Assembly: GCA_004173235.1 (NCBI GenBank)
Contig: SEAC01000023.1
Span: 61,905-125,904 of the forward strand
Length of the DNA stretch: 64,000 bases
Direction of reading: 5' to 3'
Origin: Chitinophagaceae bacterium
Lineage (GTDB): Bacteria; Bacteroidota; Bacteroidia; Chitinophagales; Chitinophagaceae
In this document: positions 17,304-27,885 of the stretch, piece after piece
How positions within the stretch are numbered: position 1 is the first letter of the stretch
Layout: each line of letters starts with the position of its first letter
Translations under genes and position numbers: made by a program
The notes under the pieces: generated by a model
Databases searched by the model: none
What the model was told of the DNA's origin: nothing
The model's input: the letters and a program-made list of their open reading frames with translations, nothing else

Positions 17304-18986
17304 ATGAAGCTATCCCCATACGCTTTCTTTCTCCTGGTCGCTGCGGCCCCTGCGGGCAGTTGCATAGCACAGGACCTGCAAACAATCGCGAAGCAAAAAC
17401 CACTTGCCGTTTCGGGGAGCCTTGACGTCCGGGGCATCTTCTATTCCGCATCCGGAATGCCTCCGCGCCGAGAGGCGTTTACCTACCTTCTGTCGGGATC
17501 GCCGGTGTTCCGTGTCTACGGCATCAGCATCCCGGTGAGCTTCAGCATCTCTGAGCAGCAACGCAGTTTCCGCCAGCCGTTCAACCAGTTCGGTCTCAGC
17601 CCCACCTACAAGTGGATCACCGTACACGGCGGCTACCGCAATGTGACATTTTCACCGTACACGCTTGCCGGATACACCATGCTGGGTGCGGGCCTCGAAC
17701 TCAACCCGGGAAAGTTCCGGTTTGGTGTGATGTATGGCCGCCTCAACAAAGCAACCGAGATCGACTCCACTACCGGTTATGTGCAACCGTATTCGTTTTC
17801 GCGCAAGGGCTTTGCTGCCAGGCTCGGATGGGGAACGGACGAACGGCTGATCGAGTTCAGCCTGCTGTCGGCAAAAGACGACAGCACAAGTGTGGCGAAA
17901 GGCATCCCGGATTCGCTGCGCACCGTGACACCCGCTGCCAATGCAGTGGCCAGTGTGCGGGCGGTATATGGAATCGGCGGGCGCTTTTCTTTCGAAGGCG
18001 ATGCAGGGCTGAGCTTGTACACCTACAACTCAGGATCCAGGATCCAGTCGGCGGAGTTCGCAAAGATCGGCAGCCTGCTGCGCGACCTCGTGCCGGTAAA
18101 TGCCTCATCGCAACTCAACCTCGCCTACAGCGCTGCGCTCACCTACAAGGCACCTGCCTGGTCGCTGAAGGTTAGCTATCGTTATGTAGATCCCGAGTTC
18201 CAAAGCATGGGCGCTTACTTCTTCAACAACGATTTCCGGAACATTACGTTCACACCCGCCTTCAGTCTCAACGGCGGTGCGCTGCGCTTCAATGGCAGCA
18301 TTGGCGTGCAGCAGGATAACCTGCGCAAGCAGAAGGAACAAACCACTTCGCGCGTCATCGGCTCGGCAAACGTCGGCTGGGACATCAACGACGCCTTCGG
18401 CGTGGATGCCAACTACACCAACTACTCCACCAGCACGGCACCGGAGGTAGTGCAGGTAGCGCAGAAATACCTGCTGGCACAAACAGCGCACAACCTGTCT
18501 GTGACACCTCGTTTTGTACGCACCGGTGTTCGCTACACCCACGTGCTCCTGCTCAGCCTCAACTACGCCGCACTCGTGGATGCCAACCCTGCTACTAAAG
18601 ACCTCAACGGCATTCAAACCACAGTGGCCTTTCTGAACTACAGCCTGAATTTCAACAAAACCGGCTGGGCTGCATTCGCAGGTCTGAGCCGTTCGGAAAA
18701 CAGCTACTACGGTGGCAAGGCGTTGATTTACGGCGGCTCGTTTGGCGGCAGCAAGGCCTTGCTTAAGAACCGCCTCCAGCTCGCAAGCAGCAATGCTATC
18801 AGCGTCACGCGCCAGGTGGAGCATGCGCTGGTGATCAACGCAACGGTCACAGCAGCATACAACCTGAACACCCATCACCGGTTCACGGCCCGGTGGATGC
18901 TGCTGAACAACCGGCCCGATATGCCCATGACTGCGTCGCGCTTTACCGAACATACTTCCGAGCTCGCCTATACCTGGTCTTTTTAA
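17304..18986 (+). CDS. Outer-membrane beta-barrel protein, unknown function
   Basis: Signal peptide, alternating amphipathic strands, C-terminal aromatic residue (...SELAYTWSF). Confidence 0.7.
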   Translation: MKLSPYAFFLLVAAAPAGSCIAQDLQTIAKQKPLAVSGSLDVRGIFYSASGMPPRREAFTYLLSGSPVFRVYGISIPVSFSISEQQRSFRQPFNQFGLSPTYKWITVHGGYRNVTFSPYTLAGYTMLGAGLELNPGKFRFGVMYGRLNKATEIDSTTGYVQPYSFSRKGFAARLGWGTDERLIEFSLLSAKDDSTSVAKGIPDSLRTVTPAANAVASVRAVYGIGGRFSFEGDAGLSLYTYNSGSRIQSAEFAKIGSLLRDLVPVNASSQLNLAYSAALTYKAPAWSLKVSYRYVDPEFQSMGAYFFNNDFRNITFTPAFSLNGGALRFNGSIGVQQDNLRKQKEQTTSRVIGSANVGWDINDAFGVDANYTNYSTSTAPEVVQVAQKYLLAQTAHNLSVTPRFVRTGVRYTHVLLLSLNYAALVDANPATKDLNGIQTTVAFLNYSLNFNKTGWAAFAGLSRSENSYYGGKALIYGGSFGGSKALLKNRLQLASSNAISVTRQVEHALVINATVTAAYNLNTHHRFTARWMLLNNRPDMPMTASRFTEHTSELAYTWSF

Positions 18987-18996
18987 AACAGCTGCT

Positions 18997-21900
18997 ATGT
19001 ACCGCACATTTCGATCCTGCTTATTGACTGCTTTGATGTTATGCACCTGCCTCTGCGCGGTGCAAGACATCCACGCACAGGTTTCCGTAACACTTGCGCT
19101 CACGCCGCCGTATTCGCCACGGCTGAGCGACTACGCCGAACAGCCGGGCAAAACGATCCTGCTGCTGAAGAATAATTCCGTCAGGCCGCTGCGTGTGTAC
19201 CTCGGGCTGAGCATCAGCGGAGACAATGGCATTGTTATAGCCACGAAGCCCGGCGCCCCGCCTTCCGCCCTCACGCTGCAACCCAACCAGCTGCTGCAGG
19301 CAGATGCCGGCCTCCTGCGTGATCTGTTTGATGAAAACAGGTTCATGCTTACCAAAATCACGCTCGCCGACCTAGTGCGTAAGAACGGCCTGCCCGAAGG
19401 AAACTACGAGGTTTGCGTGCAGGTGCTGGATTACGCATCCAACGCACCCCTGGCCAATGCAACGAGCTGCCGGCAGATCCGCATTGCCAGCCTCGAGCCT
19501 CCCTTGCTCACCAAGCCGCAGGACAACGAAGCCATCAAATACATCTTACCGCAATCGCTGATCTTCAGTTGGACGATCCCTGCGGGCGCGGAGCCCGGCA
19601 CACGCTACCACTTCCGTCTGGTGGAGTTGCTCGACCCGAAGAAGAATCCGAACGATGCCTACCGCAACTCAGCGCCTTTGTATGAAGCAGATGTACCGGC
19701 CAACATTCTCGTGTATGGTCCTGCACAGCCCCCGCTTGTGGCCGGACGGAAGTATGTATGGGCCGTTACCGCGCTTCCGGGCGTTAAAGGAACCGCCTAC
19801 CGCAACTACGGGGCCAGCGAAGTGCACGCATTTGTTGTAGGAAGCGGCGCCACGGGCGACCTCGTGAAACTGGTTTACCCCGCCGACAAAGCCATTGTAG
19901 CGCCCGACCCCAACCCGGTAAAGAATATGGTCACCTGGGATTTCGATGCTATGCTCAATGGAAACAAGGAAGAGCCTGCTGTGGTAGTGATCGAAGGCAA
20001 CCAGACACCGGAGATCGCTCTGCAGAACAACACCAATATCGCCGGAGGCAAAGAGCCGAACAAAATGTCGCTGGTTGACTTCACCAAATATGCCGGCAAA
20101 ACGCTCGCCTGGCGCGTGACGGTGCGGCAGGGAGCGAAAAGCTACAGCAGCAAGGTTCAGACATTCACCATCCTGCCGTTCACGCAGATATCGATGAAGG
20201 AGCTCGGCAGCTTCACGCTCAGCGGCTTCCCCGTTACCGTGGTCAGCCTGCACCAGCTCACAGGCTTCAACTTCGCGGGCACTGGAACAACGCAGCTGTA
20301 TAAAGGCGGTCCGCAAGTGGCCATAAAGTTCGACAAGCTGACCATCCTTCCGTTTGGTGCCGAAGGCGGCAAGCTCGATAACAACCCGTTGGATAAACCT
20401 GGGAAACAAAAAGGAAACCCTCCCGTAAAAGTGTTCACCCGATGGGTGGCTACCGCGGGCACGGCAACGACCGTTGAGCGGCCTTCGGCAAAATTCAAGA
20501 TGCGCGCCCAGAGCGACGCCGGGGGCACGGTGACCTTTTATACCAGCGATATCAAATACCAGGCATCGATCCTTTCTCAATGGGACGCGGCAAAAGGCTG
20601 TTTCGTGAAAACAGGCAGCGGTGCGGATTACGCCCTTTACAGTGGACGCTTCACGTGGCAAACCGCGTTCCTCGCCAAGACGAAAAAGAACGGCGACCAG
20701 TTGATCGCGTTCAGTAGTGAAAAGGAAGAAACGTTCCAGTTCGATTACGTCAACAAATTCAACAAGAAGGGCCTATTCAGCACTTTGACTTTTGATGGAC
20801 CCGATGGCGCGAACACGATCACGCCAGCGCTGACAAGCAACACAAAGATCAAGCTGCTGCCCACGCTCGATTTTGATGGTGACAGCACGGTGAAGTTTCA
20901 GTTCTCCGGCAACTACGCCATCGCCCATGAGAAGAAAGCGCTTTCCGTCGACTTCGAAAAGCAGCCGGGCCTGAGTTTCGACGTTTCCATTCCGAAAGGC
21001 TGGCAACATATGCTCAACAGCGACGGATCGGTGCTGGGGTATTTCGACAAAGTGCATGTAGACCTTTCAAAAACGGCTGCACCCGCAGACCTATACCGGC
21101 TGCAGGTTCCAGACGTTTCGCTCATCCTCAGCAATAAGGGGAAGCAGTTCACCTTCCATTTTAAAAAGGCGTCTTTCTCGGGTACCACAGGCCTTGCGTT
21201 TTCGGGCGAAAACAACGACGCGCAGCAACTGTCGCTCATGGGCTTCCCGGTAACGGGCAATAATATTTCCGTGAGCGTTCTACAATCGGCGTTGCTTCAA
21301 TTGAAAGTGTCCGGCGACCTGCTTGTGCCCGTGCTCAATCAGAAAGCAGCAGTGAGTTTCCTCGCAGATGAAACCGGGTTGAAGGCAGCCGAGATGAATT
21401 TCGTTGCCGGCCAAACCACCTGGCTTTATAAGAACACGAGTAAGGGTGATGGCTGCAGCTATAAAGCAAACTACGGCAGCATTGCCGATGGAGTGATCAC
21501 CGTGGGAGGAGCCTTCAGCTTCAGCAATGCAACGGCTGGCAAAAACCTGAACATTGCCGATGTGCAGGCCGCAGATCTCAAGATCTATTCTGATGGCAAT
21601 ATTGGAATGCCTGCACTTGCTGGCTACGATCAAACGCTGAACCATCCGCAGGGGAATGTGAATGGCTTTGATTTTACCGCCAACGTACTCACTTTGAAAG
21701 GAGGCGGCAATGGTGTGTATAGCCTTACCATCGGCGGCGTGGCCACGCTGGGCGACAACCTTTCGGTGAGCAGTGCATCCGGTAATAATTTCTATACAAC
21801 GGTCTCCTTCAACGCCGCTGAAATCAAGAGTGATGGACTGGCCTATCAACCGGCACCGCATGGCCCATCGGCCGGAGATCCGCACCTGGATAGCGACGCA

Positions 21901-23013
21901 CCGGGAAGTGGTGAGATCGATTTCAGCACTATGGCTACCGCTGGTACCGACAATGAATCCGCACGATTCAGCGGCGCCAAGCTGAAGTACTTTAGCCAGG
22001 ACGACAAATACGGAACCGGGTTTCGCGCCGATGTAACCTACGCACTCAAATCGCCCGCCGACGCATCCAGTTCCACAAGCCCGAGCATCAATGCGGTTTT
22101 GTGGATTGGCCACATGCAGGCAGGATACAACTACTGGTTTTTGGAAGCAGGCCAGAAGAACGTCGTGATCATACCAACCGGCGTGCTCGACCTTTCCATC
22201 AGCGGCTTTACGGGGCGCGTTTTTTACCACATGCGGCATGACGGCAACAACATTAATGACAACAAATCGTATGTGCCCGACGACAGCAAGTTCATGGGCA
22301 TCTACGGACAGGTTAACCTGAAGACGGCAACGGACGATGGAATCAAATTCTGGGGGGATCTGTCGCTCGAAATGGCCACCACCAGCAGCGGACCTGAATA
22401 CGTGAAGATGCTGGGCAACGGCAACTTCATCACCAGCGGTGAAGGCTCTGCAGGAATCATGCAGGCAAAAGACTGCAGACTGGAAATTTATGCATTGCCT
22501 ACAGCCCGCATTACCGGCGACTTCACCGGCATCCTCAATGCGGCCAATGTAGTGACCGTAACGGCCAACGCGGGATTCGACTTCAGCAAAGACATATTCC
22601 ATGTTTGGGGCTCGGGTTCCGGATCGTTCATGGGTAAGGAAGCGCCCGCATCCTGCGGCTTCGATCTTAGCGATAAGCATGTCGTCATCAATGGTAAGTT
22701 CCGCATCATAGACCTCGCCTGGCACAACAGCGGCATTTTCTGCGACGACGATGCCAGCGTTACGGGAACCATTTCATTGGGTGCGGAAGTTGACTACTCG
22801 CCTTTTCAGTTCAAAGGCGCCGCATCCTTCGAAGTAGTAGCTGCGGCTAAAGAATGTGGCGAAACGATCATTTCCATTCCGCTGTCCCTGAACGGCCAGG
22901 TGCAGTTTCCCAGTCCCACGTGTATCTCCATGGGCGTCTCCATCGGACCCTTTGAACTGGTGATGGGCGTGAGCGACGGCGGTTTCATTTTCGATAACTG
23001 TTTCAACGATTGA
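18997..23013 (+). CDS. Large secreted protein, N-terminus resembling TANFOR-domain proteins; beta-strand-rich
   Basis: Signal peptide; QVSVTLALTPPYSPRLSDYAEQPGKTILLLKNNSVRPLRVYLGLSISGDNG; 1338 aa. Confidence 0.65.
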   Translation: MYRTFRSCLLTALMLCTCLCAVQDIHAQVSVTLALTPPYSPRLSDYAEQPGKTILLLKNNSVRPLRVYLGLSISGDNGIVIATKPGAPPSALTLQPNQLLQADAGLLRDLFDENRFMLTKITLADLVRKNGLPEGNYEVCVQVLDYASNAPLANATSCRQIRIASLEPPLLTKPQDNEAIKYILPQSLIFSWTIPAGAEPGTRYHFRLVELLDPKKNPNDAYRNSAPLYEADVPANILVYGPAQPPLVAGRKYVWAVTALPGVKGTAYRNYGASEVHAFVVGSGATGDLVKLVYPADKAIVAPDPNPVKNMVTWDFDAMLNGNKEEPAVVVIEGNQTPEIALQNNTNIAGGKEPNKMSLVDFTKYAGKTLAWRVTVRQGAKSYSSKVQTFTILPFTQISMKELGSFTLSGFPVTVVSLHQLTGFNFAGTGTTQLYKGGPQVAIKFDKLTILPFGAEGGKLDNNPLDKPGKQKGNPPVKVFTRWVATAGTATTVERPSAKFKMRAQSDAGGTVTFYTSDIKYQASILSQWDAAKGCFVKTGSGADYALYSGRFTWQTAFLAKTKKNGDQLIAFSSEKEETFQFDYVNKFNKKGLFSTLTFDGPDGANTITPALTSNTKIKLLPTLDFDGDSTVKFQFSGNYAIAHEKKALSVDFEKQPGLSFDVSIPKGWQHMLNSDGSVLGYFDKVHVDLSKTAAPADLYRLQVPDVSLILSNKGKQFTFHFKKASFSGTTGLAFSGENNDAQQLSLMGFPVTGNNISVSVLQSALLQLKVSGDLLVPVLNQKAAVSFLADETGLKAAEMNFVAGQTTWLYKNTSKGDGCSYKANYGSIADGVITVGGAFSFSNATAGKNLNIADVQAADLKIYSDGNIGMPALAGYDQTLNHPQGNVNGFDFTANVLTLKGGGNGVYSLTIGGVATLGDNLSVSSASGNNFYTTVSFNAAEIKSDGLAYQPAPHGPSAGDPHLDSDAPGSGEIDFSTMATAGTDNESARFSGAKLKYFSQDDKYGTGFRADVTYALKSPADASSSTSPSINAVLWIGHMQAGYNYWFLEAGQKNVVIIPTGVLDLSISGFTGRVFYHMRHDGNNINDNKSYVPDDSKFMGIYGQVNLKTATDDGIKFWGDLSLEMATTSSGPEYVKMLGNGNFITSGEGSAGIMQAKDCRLEIYALPTARITGDFTGILNAANVVTVTANAGFDFSKDIFHVWGSGSGSFMGKEAPASCGFDLSDKHVVINGKFRIIDLAWHNSGIFCDDDASVTGTISLGAEVDYSPFQFKGAASFEVVAAAKECGETIISIPLSLNGQVQFPSPTCISMGVSIGPFELVMGVSDGGFIFDNCFND

Positions 23014-23018
23014 AGTAT

Positions 23019-24983
23019 ATGAAAAAGATCATTCAGATCGTATCGCTGCTGATGCTTTGTACCACTACCGCACAAGCGCAGAATGCGCTGAAGCTCGCAG
23101 CCAGCGTTGCGCCCGCCCAACAAGGCAAACCAATAATGGTGCAGCTCAAGGTGCTCGACTCGGTTAACATCGTGAGCGGTCATTCGCTCAACATCATGCG
23201 TCGCGAAGGCACCGGAAGTTGGCTGAAGCTGAATACAGCGCCGATCACGAGGATGCCTCTTGTGGCCGGAGCAGATTACACGTCTAAAGACAAAAGCTTC
23301 AAGCGTTACGTCGATTTTATGCTGCGCAAGCCGTCTACGCCCACACAGGAGAAAAACACGAAAGGCTTCGCGGGCATCTTTTTGCTGAACGATAATCGCT
23401 TTGCCAGCTACGCAGGTTGTTATTTTGAAGACAAGACAGCAATGCCGGGCGGTACGTATCAATACAAGTTAAGTGACGATGGATCGGGAAAGGATCTTTC
23501 GGCAGCGGTCACCATCACGGTGGTAGCACAACCGGCAAAAGCGGTGTCCGGCGTTAGTTTTGAGCAACGCGGGCAAAGCGTGTTGCTCAATTGGCCATCC
23601 AGCGAAAAGTATTATGCATACCGCGTTTACCGCAGTGCAACGCCCGGAGGGCAACCAGTACAAATTTCGAAGAGCCCCGTGGCCGCGGCAAAAATGAGTG
23701 GTGGCAATGCCCCCGCGTATCGCTTTGCCGACACGGCTCTTGCAGCCGGAACAACCTGGTACTACCAGGTAAGTGCACTGGACTTTCTGAACAACGAAAG
23801 TGCCTTGAGCGATCCATTAAAGGTGCAGGTTAAAGACGCCGCGTTGCCAAAGGCGGTATCCAACTTTCGCAACGAACGCGAGAAAGGAACGTTCCGTTTT
23901 ACATGGACGCCCGTGAATGACCAAAACTGCGCGGGCTATGCGATCTACCGCAAAAGCGAGCGTGAGCCCGCATTTAAGAGGGTCAACACAACGCTCCTGC
24001 CGGCAACTGCTGCAAACTTCTCCGATGCCCCGGCCAATGACGGCACCGTGTATCATTACATCATAGAAAGTGTGGGCAAGAACGGCAACACTGCCCGGAG
24101 CCCGGTGTCGCTTGCCGTGCTCCCCGATCGCACGCCGCCGGCGAAACCCGCACACCTGGCGGGCTCCACGCGTCCCGCACTGGCGCTGCTGCGGTGGGAG
24201 GCGAATAAAGAAACCGACCTGAAAGGCTATTGGATCTACCGCGCGAGCAACCGAAAAAAAGAAAACCTCGTGCTGCTGAACGACAGCCCCGTGCGCGGAA
24301 ATTCATATACCGATTCATTGCCGCTCGTTTCCTCCAACGAATACGTGTATTGCATCCAGGCAATTGATAATGGCTACAACAGGAGCCCCCTCAGCGATAC
24401 GGTGATCATCCAGGTTCCCGACGTTACGGCGCCCCGAAGCGTTCAGGGTCTCGCGGCAGAAACAAAGGGAGGAAAAGTTCTGCTCCAGTGGCGCGCCGTG
24501 CCCGATGCGGACGTTGTCGGCTATACGATCTTCAAAAGCAGCGACAGTGCGCACAGGAAATTTATTGCGGTAAACGCGATGCCCGTTGCTGCACTTCGCT
24601 TCTCCGACGAACCAGGTGCTGCGATCGTGCGTTATTACGTAACCGCAACCGACCGTTCCGGTAACAGTTCGCTGCCATCGGCTGTGTTGACCGTAGCGAT
24701 CGATCCCGACACATCAGGCATCAGCGCAGTGCGGGACCTTTCGATTGCACGCAATGGGCAGGATAGCACGGTGCGCCTCACCTGGCGTAACGGGGCCATC
24801 GGAGTGAAGGGATACGTGGTATTCCGCAAAAGTGAAGGCGACGAAGATTTTATGCCCATCTCACCCTTGCTTGCAGAGCCGGGCTACAACGACCGGGACG
24901 CGCGGAGTGGTGATCGTTACAGCTATTATGTACGTTCCTATTTTGCGGATGGAATCTACCGAGAATCGGCGGCAGCGAAGTGA
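23019..24983 (+). CDS. Secreted multi-domain fibronectin type III protein
   Basis: About five FN3-like repeats (e.g. VLLQWRAVPDADVVGYTIFKSSD; VRLTWRNGAIGVKGYVVFRKSEG); starts 6 nt after the upstream stop. Confidence 0.8.
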   Translation: MKKIIQIVSLLMLCTTTAQAQNALKLAASVAPAQQGKPIMVQLKVLDSVNIVSGHSLNIMRREGTGSWLKLNTAPITRMPLVAGADYTSKDKSFKRYVDFMLRKPSTPTQEKNTKGFAGIFLLNDNRFASYAGCYFEDKTAMPGGTYQYKLSDDGSGKDLSAAVTITVVAQPAKAVSGVSFEQRGQSVLLNWPSSEKYYAYRVYRSATPGGQPVQISKSPVAAAKMSGGNAPAYRFADTALAAGTTWYYQVSALDFLNNESALSDPLKVQVKDAALPKAVSNFRNEREKGTFRFTWTPVNDQNCAGYAIYRKSEREPAFKRVNTTLLPATAANFSDAPANDGTVYHYIIESVGKNGNTARSPVSLAVLPDRTPPAKPAHLAGSTRPALALLRWEANKETDLKGYWIYRASNRKKENLVLLNDSPVRGNSYTDSLPLVSSNEYVYCIQAIDNGYNRSPLSDTVIIQVPDVTAPRSVQGLAAETKGGKVLLQWRAVPDADVVGYTIFKSSDSAHRKFIAVNAMPVAALRFSDEPGAAIVRYYVTATDRSGNSSLPSAVLTVAIDPDTSGISAVRDLSIARNGQDSTVRLTWRNGAIGVKGYVVFRKSEGDEDFMPISPLLAEPGYNDRDARSGDRYSYYVRSYFADGIYRESAAAK

Positions 24984-24986
24984 CAC

Positions 24987-25220
24987 TCACTCACCCGAGA
25001 GGTAATATTTCACCAGCACATGCGCAGGGTAATGCTGTGCGTTCACCACCTCAACAAAAGTTGCATCCTTGTGCACATGCCTGGAAAGGGCTTGCTGGTA
25101 GTGTGACAGGAATGTGGCTTCGGACTGTGGATCGGCAAGCAGCTTTTCATCGGTTCCACTTTCGGCCACCAGTTTGATGGAACACATGCTGCTGCTCAAC
25201 TTTTCGACTCTATATTTCAT
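24987..25220 (-). CDS. Hypothetical small protein
   Basis: 77-aa ORF convergent to the FN3 gene, plausible composition. Confidence 0.5.
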   Translation of the reverse strand: MKYRVEKLSSSMCSIKLVAESGTDEKLLADPQSEATFLSHYQQALSRHVHKDATFVEVVNAQHYPAHVLVKYYLSGE

Positions 25221-25246
25221 ACCGGTCTTTTTCTATCACGATGCGC

Positions 25247-26587
25247 TCAGCGCTTTTTCTTACTCCCACGCGTAATGGGCTTGCCATACTTTTTCATCAT
25301 CCGGTCCTTACGCGAAACCACCACGTTCACCTTGCGGTTCTTTGCTTTCTTTTCGTGGAAAGAGGCGCCCCGCTCTTCCTTTGGCGGAAGCTTCATCGAA
25401 AGTTCCTTCATGGGAACCTTGGGGATCTCATCGTCGATCAGTTCGTCCGAAAGCGGTACGCTCTCGGGCACCGGAATTACGTTCAAAGGCTTGCCCAGGA
25501 AGGCTTCCAGCTCTTCGCGGCGGTCGGCCTGAAAGGGCGTGACGAGGCTGATGGCAACGCCGCTCTGGTCGGCACGACCCGTGCGGCCGATGCGGTGGAT
25601 ATAGTGTTCGGGCGCTTCCGGGAGGTCGAAATTGATGACGTGCGAAACGCCCGCGATGTCGATGCCGCGCGCAACGATGTCCGTAGCCACGAGCACACGC
25701 ACCTCTCCTGCCTGGAACCTGCGCACGGTTTGAAAACGATGGTTCTGGTCTTTGTTGGAATGTATGAGCCCGATCTCGCCCGGGAACTGCGGCTCGAGCA
25801 ATGCCGCCAGCTCATCGGCCTGCCGCTTCGATGCGGAGAAAACCACGATGCGCCGCAGCGAGCGGTCTTCGCGCAACAGCCATTGCAGGAAGTTGACCTT
25901 CGAATGGAAATTCGGCAGCTCGAATGCCTGCTGCTCCACCTGCTCCACAGGAGTGCCTGCGGGGGCGGCTTCCACACGCTGGAGGCGCTCGAAATAGGTT
26001 TCAAACAACTCCTCCACCTCCGGTATGAGCGTTGCAGAAAACAACAGATTCTGCCGCTTCACGGGCAGCAGGTCGAGTATGTTGCGCAGCTGCGCGCGAA
26101 ACCCGAGGTTGAGCATCTCGTCCACTTCGTCGATCACAAGCCGCTTGATGGAGCGCACTTTGAAAGCACCCGATACGGCAAGATCGTATAAGCGTCCCGG
26201 CGTGGCAACGAGTATGTCGGCACCTTCCGCAAACTGCAGTCGCTGCGTGTTGATGTTCACCCCGCCATACACACCGGCAACCGTAGCACCAAGGTGCGTG
26301 GCGAGGCCCGTCACCACATCCACCACCTGCTGCACCAGCTCGCGGGTGGGCACCAGCACCAGTATCTGCGGCTCGCGGGCTTTGTCGTACTTCCACAGGT
26401 TGAGCAGCGGCAGCAGGTAAGCAATGGTTTTACCGGTGCCGGTTTGCGCGATACCACACAGGTCCGCCCCACTCATAGCAACGGAAAAGGTCTTTTCCTG
26501 GATGGGTGTGGGCGTAGTGTAGCCCAATTCGTCCAGCGCGCGGAGCAGGCGTTTGTCAAGATTCAGATCGCGGAACTGTAGCTGCAT
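25247..26587 (-). CDS. DEAD/DEAH-box RNA helicase
   Basis: AQTGTGKT, PTREL, DEVDEML, SAT, HRIGRTGR motifs. Confidence 0.95.
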   Translation of the reverse strand: MQLQFRDLNLDKRLLRALDELGYTTPTPIQEKTFSVAMSGADLCGIAQTGTGKTIAYLLPLLNLWKYDKAREPQILVLVPTRELVQQVVDVVTGLATHLGATVAGVYGGVNINTQRLQFAEGADILVATPGRLYDLAVSGAFKVRSIKRLVIDEVDEMLNLGFRAQLRNILDLLPVKRQNLLFSATLIPEVEELFETYFERLQRVEAAPAGTPVEQVEQQAFELPNFHSKVNFLQWLLREDRSLRRIVVFSASKRQADELAALLEPQFPGEIGLIHSNKDQNHRFQTVRRFQAGEVRVLVATDIVARGIDIAGVSHVINFDLPEAPEHYIHRIGRTGRADQSGVAISLVTPFQADRREELEAFLGKPLNVIPVPESVPLSDELIDDEIPKVPMKELSMKLPPKEERGASFHEKKAKNRKVNVVVSRKDRMMKKYGKPITRGSKKKR

Positions 26588-26648
26588 AGGAAAGCGCGAA
26601 GGTACCAACGCCCGCGTTCCCGAAGTGGCCCGTCCCTAATTTTATCCC

Positions 26649-27365
26649 ATGGAAAACAGTCAGCTTCGCGATAAGGTCGCCTATATCACCGGCGGCACCA
26701 AAGGCATCGGCTTCGGCATTGCACAGGCTTTGCTGGCCCAGGGAATAAAGGTGGCCATCAGCAGCCGCAGCCCTGAGGCCGCGCTGCAAGCCGCCCAGGC
26801 TCTGAGCAGCGACCCGTCGCGCGTGCTGGGCATCGGCTCGCAGGTGGGCTCGGCAGCAGCCGAACTGAAAGCCGTGGAAGCCGTAGTAGAGCATTTTGGC
26901 AGCCTCGATGTGCTGATCGCCAATGCGGGCGTTGGCCACTTCGCTCCTATCGACGAGCTGAGCTACGAGCAGTGGCGCGAAACCATCGACACCAACCTTA
27001 CGGGCGTATTCAATAGCGTGAAGGCGAGCCTGGATGCGCTGAAGCAAAGCAAAGGTTACGTGATCACGATCGCATCGCTGGCAGGTGCCAACTTCTTCGA
27101 GAATGGATCGGCCTACAACGCCAGCAAGTTCGGACTCGTGGGCTTTACGCAGTCCATCATGCTCGACCTGCGCAAGCACGGCATCAAGGTCACCACCATC
27201 ATGCCGGGCTCTGTTGCTACTTATTTCAACAACCACACGCCCAATGCGGAGGACGCTTGGAAGATCCAGCCCGAAGACCTCGGACAAATGGTGGTAGACC
27301 TGTTAAAGATGAACCCGCGCACGCTGCCCAGCAAGATCGAAGTGCGGCCCGCGCAAACGAAGTAA
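26649..27365 (+). CDS. SDR family oxidoreductase
   Basis: YITGGTKGIGFGIA, NAGVG, YNASKFG. Confidence 0.92.
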   Translation: MENSQLRDKVAYITGGTKGIGFGIAQALLAQGIKVAISSRSPEAALQAAQALSSDPSRVLGIGSQVGSAAAELKAVEAVVEHFGSLDVLIANAGVGHFAPIDELSYEQWRETIDTNLTGVFNSVKASLDALKQSKGYVITIASLAGANFFENGSAYNASKFGLVGFTQSIMLDLRKHGIKVTTIMPGSVATYFNNHTPNAEDAWKIQPEDLGQMVVDLLKMNPRTLPSKIEVRPAQTK

Positions 27366-27369
27366 ACCC

Positions 27370-27822
27370 ATGGAAGCCCGCCCTCTCCACGTGCGCAAGC
27401 GCATCGCGCTGGTAGCGCACGATCACAAGAAGACCGACCTCATCGACTGGGCCTGGTACAACCGCGATGTGCTGGCGCAGCACGAGCTGTATGCAACCGG
27501 CACCACAGGAACGCTGCTCGAAGCAAAACTGGGCACGCCGGTGCGCAAACTGCTCAGCGGCCCGCTGGGCGGCGACCAGCAAATCGGCGCCCTTATCGCG
27601 GAAGGCGGCATCGACATGATGATCTTCTTCTGGGACCCGATGGAAACGCAGCCGCACGACTCGGACGTAAAGGCGCTGATACGCCTCGCGGTGGCCTGGA
27701 ACATCCTCATCGCCTGCAACCGCAGCACGGCCGACTTCATCCTCACCTCACCGCTGATGGTGGAAGCATATAAAGCGCAACTGCCCGACTACTCAACCTA
27801 CCTGAAGCGAGAGATTCCGTAG
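27370..27822 (+). CDS. mgsA: Methylglyoxal synthase
   Basis: KRIALVAHDHKKTDLIDW, GTTGTLL, SGPLGGDQQIGALIAEGGIDMMIFFWDPMETQPHDSDVKALIRLA. Confidence 0.95.
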   Translation: MEARPLHVRKRIALVAHDHKKTDLIDWAWYNRDVLAQHELYATGTTGTLLEAKLGTPVRKLLSGPLGGDQQIGALIAEGGIDMMIFFWDPMETQPHDSDVKALIRLAVAWNILIACNRSTADFILTSPLMVEAYKAQLPDYSTYLKREIP

Positions 27823-27885
27823 AAATACGGTCATCCTTCTTTCCCGCCATATCGCGCCCTCGCAAAACGCCTTCCAATCATTAAA

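Noticed and set aside
18105-19103. 332-aa minus-strand ORF
   Set aside because: Antisense to the OM barrel gene; shadow ORF
21280-22725. 481-aa minus-strand ORF
   Set aside because: Antisense to the large secreted protein; Cys/His/Val/Ile shadow composition
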